Shown here piece by piece: positions 16,895-25,800 of a stretch of 64,000 nucleotides of DNA (positions are counted from its first letter, which is position 1; each line of letters opens with the position of its first letter). Below the pieces are notes generated by a model, which saw nothing but the letters and a program-made list of their open reading frames with translations, had not been told where the DNA came from and did not search any database. The stretch is from Nonomuraea guangzhouensis (GTDB taxonomy: Bacteria > Actinomycetota > Actinomycetes > Streptosporangiales > Streptosporangiaceae): the NCBI RefSeq assembly GCF_019396345.1, contig NZ_JAHKRM010000018.1, positions 62,001 to 126,000 of the forward strand, written 5' to 3'. The translations under genes were made by a program, and so were the position numbers.

Positions 16895-19800
16895 TCACAC
16901 CGCGGCCACGCGCTCCCCGGACGGCACCCGCTCAGACTCGGGCTCGGGATCGGGACGTTGGCCGCACCGACACGGCCCGCCCGCGGGGCACTGGCACTCC
17001 CCCTCTTCCGGTGGCCACCAGCCGGTCGCGTTGGCGAGCGCGCGCAGGCGGTCCAGGTGCGCGGGCCAGTCCCGGGGGCGCCTGCCGCTGGCCATCGTGG
17101 CGAGCTCGTCGGCCACCGGCCGCGGGATGAGCCGCCACACCTCCGGGCGGGCGCCGGCGAGCAGGTCGAACAGCACGCCGAGCCGCCCGAACCGCTGGGC
17201 CGTGGTGGCCGCCCGCGCCTGTCGCACGGCCTCGTGCACCTCGGCCAGGGCCGCATGGTCGCCGGGGTGTCCGCCCAGCGCGCGGGCGACGGCCGCGGCG
17301 GCGGTCGCGGCGGCGGCCCGCTCGTTCGCGCCGATCGTGCGGCGGCCGTCCACCTGGTACGTCAGCATCCCGGGCTCGGGCGGCCCGGACTGATCCGGCC
17401 GGACCTCGACGGGGATGGGCGGACGGCCGGGCAGCACGATGTCCATCAGGCCGGGGCCGTACACCTGGGCCCGTGCCCCCATGAGCGCGGCGGCGCGCGC
17501 GATCGCCCTGGTCGCGGCGGTCTCGGGCAGCGCCGCCCCGCCGCGGACGGCCGCGACGTCCGCGGGAGAGAGCTCGCCCGCCCGGGCGAGCTCCAGCAGC
17601 CTGGGCGTGGCCCCGTCCTGGCCGGGCGCCAGACCCGCCCGGCTGATCTCGGCACGCAGCGCGGACCTCTCGGCCGCGGCGCCGCGCGGGCCGGCCTCGG
17701 TGATCGCGTGGACCAGGCCGCGGAGCCGGGCGAGCGTCCCGGCGTCGGGCACGCCGAGCGCCCGGTGGGACACCACCGGGCCCGGCCCGAGCAGCTGCTC
17801 GTCCGGCCGTCCCGCGAGCCGCGCCGCGTGCGCCGCCACCTGCTCGGCCACCGCGGCCGTCACCCGGGCTCCGCCCTCGGCGGGCACCCGGAGGGTCAGC
17901 CGGTCCGAGGTACGCGCCTCGACGGTCACCTCGGTGGCGTTCCGCGCGGCCTCGGCCAGCTCCAGGGTGAACCGGCCGCCACCCGCGGTCACGGTGAACT
18001 CCTTCACCTGGCCCGGCGCCGGACTCACGTCGGCCACACCGGCGATCTGGGCCACCTTGGACAGCCCGGCCGCCGAGGTGTCGAGGCCCGTGGCGCTCCC
18101 GCCGCTGAGCAGCCGCGCGATCCTGCTCTGCGGCTCGGCGGCGGCCGGTGCGCGTGGACCCGTCCCCCAGGGTGGCGCGGGTGGGGTGTGGCCGCGCCGC
18201 TCGACGTCGGCGGCGATGACGTCGATCGCGTCCGCCAGGCGCGACCGGGTGGCGGGGTCGGTGGCGGCGCGCCACTTGTCCGACAGGTGGGCGTGCTCGT
18301 TCAGGCGCGGGAGCAGGCAGTGATCGGAGCCCTCGGCCTGCGCCTCGGAGAGCGACGGCCGCACGACGCCCTGCGGCGCGCCCCAGGCGGCGGCGGTCGC
18401 CTCCTGGGCGACGTGCGTGAGCTCGTGCACCAGGGTGGCCGACACGACGTCCGGGTGCACGCGCGGCCCGATCCGCATCAGGTGCGGGTCCTCCGCCGTG
18501 CCGGCGCGCAGCTCCGTGGCGGCGTTCAGCCCCTCGCCCGGGTTCCCGACGATCACGCGGACGTGCTGGTCGGGCGAGGCGGGGAGCTGGACGGCCATCG
18601 TGTCATCGGCGGTCCAGCTGATGCGCTCGGCGACCCCGGTCGCGGAGCGGGCCTGGGCGCGTACCTCTGCCGTGGTCAGGTCGGGAACCTCGGCGGGCCG
18701 GGCCGAGCTGGAGTAGATGGTGTTCTCGATCTCGGGCGAGGTCACGCTGGGCGGCGCCACGCCCTGGGAGACGCTTCCGCCCGCCGGCGGGTTCGGGAAC
18801 GGCCGGTCGGCCGGCCACGGGATCTTCTCGGTGTCGACCGCCACGATACCGTGGGCCGTCAGCGCGGCCTTGACCTGGTGGGTGAAGGTGCCGGGCGTCT
18901 GGGAGTTCATGAAGACGTCGCGCAGGTCGAGGCCGATGCCGGCGGCGGCGTCCAGCAGCAGCGGGGAGAGCGTGGCGAACGCCTCGGCGAACCCGCCGTC
19001 GGCGGGTTCGCCGGCGGGGACGCGCAGCGCGCCGTTGGGGTAGGCGTGGTAACGGTGCACCCCGTCCGCCTCCCTGACCTCCACGAGGGCCACCTCGCCG
19101 CGTTCGCGGGCGGCCAGCCGCGCGTCCCGCAGGGCGTCGATCGCGCCCTCGCGGCCGGGCTCCGGCGTGAACCTGAACGTCGGCAGCCCCAGCTCCTCCG
19201 TGGGCAGGGGCGCGAGCCGCACGTTCTCCTCCATCCGCGCCAGCAGCTCCTCGATCTCCTCCCCGAAGAGGACCACGTCGATCTCGCCGCTGGCGGCGCC
19301 CGGCAGGCGGACGGGCTCGCCGACGGGATGCTCATGGCCTTCCCTCAGCCGGGCCACATTCTGGAATGCCAGGTCGTAGTCGACTCTCAGCCGGACGATG
19401 TAGGCGGCGCCCTTCTGGAACATGCTGCGCTCGCGGCGCGCCCCGTGGTGGTCGCTCACGCTCTCGGAGGTCTGCAGGCGGACGCGGGCGCCGAAGCTGA
19501 GCCCCGACTCGCCGTCCGAGAGGTTGGCGCCCGCGCCGCCCGGCAGCACGCGGCTGCGGGACAGGGTCGCGTTCTGGGCGTTGGCCGCCCGGTCGACCTC
19601 TCCCTTCTCCGCGTCGAACGGCCCGGCGGCGATGGTGAGGTCCGACAGGCGAGCGGTGATGTTCACCTCGGTGCCCTGGTTCCTGAACTTCTGCCTGGCC
19701 GCCCGTACGACCACCTCGCCCCCAGGCCCGGTCATCCGCTCGAACGCGGTCAGCATCGCCGACGGGAGCAGCCGCGTGACCAGCTCGGGGCGGATCTCCG

Positions 19801-22800
19801 CGACCGACGTGGCGCCCACCATCTTGGTGAGCTGCGCGACGATGACCTCGTACAGGGTGGGCCCGCTCGGGTCCTCCCGGATCGCCGCCGGGAAGTGGCC
19901 CGGATGCAGCTCGACCGGCCGGGGATCGGGCGTGGTCACCAGCGGTCCGGAGTCCTCGGACGCGGGCCGGATCATGCCGGTCGGGATGCGCCGCACCAAG
20001 CTGGCGGCGTAGACGACCGGCGGCGCGGTGCGGACCCTGCCCCGCAGTTTGTCGGCCACTCTGCTCAGCCGGCCCGCCATCTTGCCCTTGCGCATCGGCC
20101 TGCGCTCGACCTCGATGACCAGCAGCATGTCCTGCTGGACCCGGTCGAGTTCGCTGAACAGGCCGATCCGCTGCAGCCGGGTGCTCTGCCGGTTGATCGA
20201 GCCCGTGTACGAGCGGCCCCGGTCAGTGGACACTCCCCCGCCATGGCCGTCGCCGTTGTCGGAGGCGCCGTAGTCGAGCCCCGCCGAGTAGGAGCCGCTG
20301 TACGACTCGGAGTGCGAGCGGTCGCCGTAACGGTAGCGCTGGATGATGATCCCGGCCTGTGTCAGGTGCGCGAGGAACTTCGCCCAGCGGGGATGCTTGG
20401 AGTTGGCCGGCACCAGCCGCGCCTTGACCGTGACCTCCTCGGTCCGCGTGCCGTTCTGCACCTCGTAGCTCTTCTCGAAGCCGCTGCGCGACCACATGTC
20501 GAGGACGCGGATCCGGACCGCGTCGTCGGAGAAGTCGACGGCCAGCTCCTCGCCCAGGGTCGGGCTGCCGTCCAGCGCCCCGGGGACCGCGGCGGACACG
20601 GCGCGGGTCACCGCGTCCAGCATCGGCACGTTGTCGCCGTTCTGGTCGGCGAGGTCGAGTGACTCCACCGTGCTCAGTGACACCGACTCGTCGAACGACG
20701 GGGCCAGCACGACGCTCCTGGAGCGTTCGAGCAGGTCCGACGCCTGGCTGAGGACCTTGTCGAGGTCCTTGGCCGTGTCCCCCGAGGGCTGTCCGGGCAG
20801 CGGCCGGCCGTTCGGGTCCGTCGCGACCGGGTCGGGCGTGACCCCCATCACCTCCCTGAGCCTGCCGAGCAGGGCCTTCGGGGTGTGCCGCGCCGCGTAG
20901 CCGACGTCCGCGCCGGCCGCCCGCGCCTTGGCCACGTCGGCGGTGTAGCGCTGGACCAGGGGTACGGCGATGCTGGTGTCGAGGTTCAGGCTGCGGTTGA
21001 GGAAGCGCTCGATGGCGTCGCCCACGAGGGATGCCGGCAGCGAGAGCTCGCCTTCGGCGTACATCAGCAGCGCCTCTTCCTCGGCCAGCGAGAACAGCGC
21101 GGTGCCCGGCGCGGTGGCCGTCCGGGTTTCGCCGAGCGGGATCCGGCCCGCGGCCGGCAGCGCGTTCGCCGTGCTCTCCGAGCCGGTGAACGTGAGCTCC
21201 GTGGACGCGCGGATGATGTAGTGGCGGCCGTACTTGATGGTGAGTTCCTCGTTGCCCCAGATGTCGAGGATCGAGGTGTTGTCGGAGGTGCCTCCCGACC
21301 GGGAGGGCAGCGACAGCGTGCCGCTGTCGCTCGACGTCCCGCCGCCGTCGAGGTCGGAGACGCTCGTCGAGGCGCCGGCGGACACGTTCGACGATCCGCC
21401 CCAGGACACGCCGGCGCTGCTGAGCCCGAACAGGATGTCGCCGCTCACGTGGTCGACGATGCCGATCACTTCCGCCTCGCCGAGTTCGCCGGACACCGAC
21501 AGCGACGATCGGGTGGGTACGCCGTCGACGTTCAGGGCGAGGGCGGCGGTCAGCGCCCGGGTGAACATCTTGAAGTGGGACACGAGGTTGCGCACGTTCA
21601 GCATCGCGGCGATGGTCTGGAACGCACCGGAGCCGGGGCGCATGCCCCTGTCCAGCACCTGCCGGGCGGCGGCCTGCGACCCCGGCACGTCCATGTGCAG
21701 CAGCCGCAGACTGCGCTGCGCCTTCCTGGAGAGCTTGCCCAGAGGCGCCGGCGGGGTGTCGTCCACGGCCGGGAGGAGGTCACCGGCGATCTTCAGGGTC
21801 GCCCTGCCGGTCTCGGTGGCCAGCGTCGTCGTCGTGCCGTTGTGCAGGAGCTCGGCGGTCATGACATGCCCCAGCGAGACGATCGCGACCGGGCCGCTGC
21901 TCTCTTCCAGCGTCACCACGTTCACCGTGCCGCCGGCGCTGGAGCCGACCGAGCTGGTGCGGCTGCCGCCCGCGTTGACGCCCACTTCGTGCGTCATGCC
22001 GTCGTGGCCCTGGTCGGGCCCGTCGCTCTCGCTGACGGACGCGCCGCCCGCGTACGTCCTGGACTTGCCGATGGCCCGGGCGGAGGTGTCGGAGCCGATG
22101 TCGAGGTTGACCACCGTCTCCGTGTCGGTGTGCTTCATGGGGCCCACGTCGCTGAAGTCCTGCTTCAGTGACAGGCGCAGCTGGTAGTTCTCCGGGGCGC
22201 CGTTCAGGCCGTGCAGCGTGAGGTCGAGGAGGATGCCGTCCTGGGCGAGGGAGTCGTAGGCCGCGCGGATCCGATGCTCTTTCAGCTGCTCCGTGACCTC
22301 CTGGTGGTTGAGGATCTGGGCAGCGCGGGCGAGCCGGTTGTCCGCGTACTCCGTCACGCCGTTGACGGTCTTGGGGATGATGCCGCGGTCGGCGAGCGCG
22401 TCCAGCACCTTCTCCTCGAACGCGTCCAGCCCCTCGATGTCCCCGACGACGGCGGGACCCGCGCCGCGCATCTGCCCGGGGCCGTCGCCCAGCCAGACGG
22501 GCAGCTCGGCCTTGCGGCCCGGCGGCGGGCCGGGGCGCGGGTCGCCGCGCAGCACCTGGTTGCCGTCGGCGTCGATGACCGGCTGGCCGTTGTCGTCGTA
22601 CACCAGTGCCGCACTGTCGACGGGCAGTCCGAAGCGGTAGGCGACCGACTCTCGCATGCTGACCACCGCGGTGCTCCGCATCGGGCGCAGCGTGACGGGC
22701 GGCTTGCCGTACACCTCCACCGTGTACGTGGTCTCCACCACGAGCTTGTAGCTCTGCTTGGGGCTGGTCTTGCGGTGCACGCTCGGGTGGATCGCCTGCT

Positions 22801-25800
22801 TGTTCGCGGTGGCGGAGTACGACCGCGACACCCCCCTGGAGCCTCTGGCCTTGGGCCCGATGGAGGGGTGGTAGGGGCCGAGGCCGCCGATTCCCTCCAG
22901 CGAGGGATCCTTGAAGCCGGCCGAGGCGTTGCCCTCCGCCGACCTGCCGACCGACGCCCCGCCGGGCACCGCGACGAAGTCGGTGACCACCTCCTCCTCC
23001 CACTCCGCGGCGCTCGCGCCGCCCAGCGGCTCGCTCTCCACCCTGATGATCCTGCTGTTGGCGCGTACCCTCGCGTGCGGCTGGCCGCCCCTGGTGAAGA
23101 CCCGCTCGTGACCCTTGTTGACGGCGTCGCGCAGCTGATGGGGCACCTCGTCCGTGATGAACGTGCGTAACTCGTCATGCGGGACGGCGCCGACCTTGGT
23201 GTACTCCCCGCCGAGGGCCGCGGCGACGGTGGCGAGGTGGTCCTCCGTGTCGCTCATGCTGATGAGGACGTGCTTGGGGAGTTTCTCATCGCGCTTGGCC
23301 TCGTCGATCGAGACGAGCTTGCGCGCCGGCTGGTCGGCGTAGGACTGCGAGACCCAGATCCGCTGCGCGGCGGCGTCGCCCGGCGCTCCGGAGTCGACCT
23401 TGACACTCTTGCCCCAGCCCTCCGACTGCCGGAAGCGCACCTGGACGTTCCAGCTCGCGGCGGCGTCGAACAGCAGCGGCTCGCTCCTGTCGTCGGCGAC
23501 GTAGCCGCCCTGCGCGAACGCCCCGGACCCGCCCGTCGCCGCCCAGCTGCGCCCGACGGCCGCCCCGACGCTGACCCCCGTCATCTCGACGAGATTCCTG
23601 GCCAGCTCGCCCTCGGGCAGCATCGGCGCCAGGACGCCGCTGTTGAAGCCCCGGGATGTCCCGACGCTCCCCGATTCGGTGACGCTGACCGTGCGGCCCG
23701 ACTGGAAGAACAGGCCCACCATCATCTCGGACCCCTTGATGACGGGGTCCATCACCTCGACCAGGTCGGACAGGGTGAGCTTGACCCGCACCTCCGCCGC
23801 CGACCGGCCGCGGCCCACCCGCAGCACGACGCCCTCGGAGGAGACGGCCTTGTGGAAGTCGGCTCTCAGGGCCTGCTCAAGGTCGATCGCCGTGAACCTG
23901 GGGCCGGGTCCGTTGGCCTCCAGCATCTCGTTCACGGTGGCGGTGAGCGTGGTCAGATGGGGGAGCCGGCCCGTCGGCAGGGCCGCGGACAGGCTGAGCT
24001 CCTGCGGCAGCGCCGCCGCCAGCGCGTCCAGGTAGCTCTGGTGGCGCCGCTGCGCCTCGCCCGCCAGCCGCCGGGCGATGTGGGCCATGCTGACCTCGCC
24101 CGCCTGGGCGGGTCTGCCGGCCTGGTTCATGGCCGAAAGGAGCTGCTCGTACGCCTGCCGCGTTCGCGTCGCCTCGGCCAGCGCGACCCGGTACGCCGCG
24201 GCCATCCTGAGGTTCCGCTCCTGCGCGGCGCGGAACTCCCGGTTCTCCTGCCGAGCCTTGCGCGCCCGCTCGAAACGGCCGCTGTCGTGCTGGTTCTTCG
24301 CCTTGCGGGCCTCGCGCGAGGCCTTGCGGGCCTTCTTCCTCGCCTCCTCGGCGCTGTCCATCTTGTGCTGGATCTGCTTCTGAAGCGCTTTCTCGGCCTT
24401 CGCAAGCGCTTCGGCGACGGCCTCCACCTGATGGGCGTGGGGGTTGTCGCCGGGTAAGGCCGGGGCCTGCTGCGTCCGGGTGGCCTGCGTGGGCGCCCAG
24501 GGCGGCAGCGGCGGCGTGTGGCCACGCTCGCTCAGCTGGCGGGCCACACCGTCGATGTCCACGGCGAGCCGGCGCTGCTCGCCCAGCGTCGGGGCCCGGT
24601 GCCACTTCTCGGCCAGGAACGTCAGCTCGTTGAGCTGGGCCGCCGCGCACATGTCCCGGGTGTTCCTGCCGAGGCGCGGCAGGATTCGCTGTCCCTTGCC
24701 CTCGCGGGACGACAGCACGTCATGGATCGTGTCGGTGATCTCGTGCAGCCAGACCCTGGAGACCTGTCCCTCGGCGACGCGCGGGCCGAAGTGGACCAGG
24801 TGCGGGTCGTCCTCGGTCCCAGCCTTGATCTCGGTCTGGCCCATCAGGTCTGGGCTCAGGCCCCCGATGACGGGGCGGAAGTAGAGGGTGCCGTTCGTCC
24901 TCGTGTGGACCGCCAGCACCCGGCCTCCCTGCGACCAGGAGAAACCGGTCACGTTCTCGTTCAGGAAGTGGCGTGATTGGAGCTCGGCGAACGCGTGGTG
25001 CACCTCGTCCAGGGTCAGGTCGGGGCCCTGGCGGCCGTCGGGCACGTGCCTGGTGCCGGGGACGGGTCTCGACGTGACCGTGCCCGGCTTGCTCGTGGCC
25101 GCCTTGCTCCTGCCCGGCTCGCTCGTGCCCGGCTCGCTCGTGCCTGGCTTGCTCGTCGGCGCTGTGGCGTCCTGGGCGGGGGTTTCGCCCTCCTGGACGA
25201 CCAGCAGCATCGCGGTCGCCTCCGCCTGCAGGTCCGCGACGTCGGTGACCTGCTCGGCGCGGGTGTCGAGGGCGGCGCGGAGGCGGTTCATCGTGGCGGC
25301 GGTGATCGTGCGCACGCTGGAGCCGGAGGTGACGAGGAGGTCGCCGGTCGGGCCGATCACCGCGTCGGGGAAGTCCGTGGCGAGCGCGCCGATCAGGGCC
25401 GTACGGGCTCGGTCGGCGGCCGGGGCGATGGCTGGGGCGGTGACCGCGGCAGGGTGCGTGGTCGTGTCCTGCGTCCCGTGGTCCGCCGCGTCTGCTTGTG
25501 GGGCGGTATGGGCCGAGGGGGCGGCCGTGGTCTGGTCGCTGGTCGCGACCGGGCTGGGAGTTCCCGTCTGGTCGGGGGTCGCCGCGTTGTCCGGGGTCGC
25601 CGCATTGTCGGGCGTCGCCGCATTGGCCGGGGTCGCATTGTCGGGCGTCGCCGCGTTGTCCGGAGTTGCCGCGTTGGCTGGGGTCGCCGTCTGATCGGGA
25701 GTTGCCGCGTTGGCCGGGGTGGCCGCGTTGCCGGGCGTCGCCGTGTGGTCCGGGGCTTGGGCCGGCTGGGCTGCCGTCTCGGCTGTGTCCGGCGAAGGGT

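Noticed and set aside
16829..20662. 1277-codon plus-strand open frame over the giant gene
   Set aside because: Antisense shadow; the giant minus frame has recognisable motifs (HELTH) throughout this stretch.
25555..25755. CRISPR-like array
   Set aside because: Repeat units are 15-18 bases without spacers and are in frame within the giant gene; this is protein low complexity.
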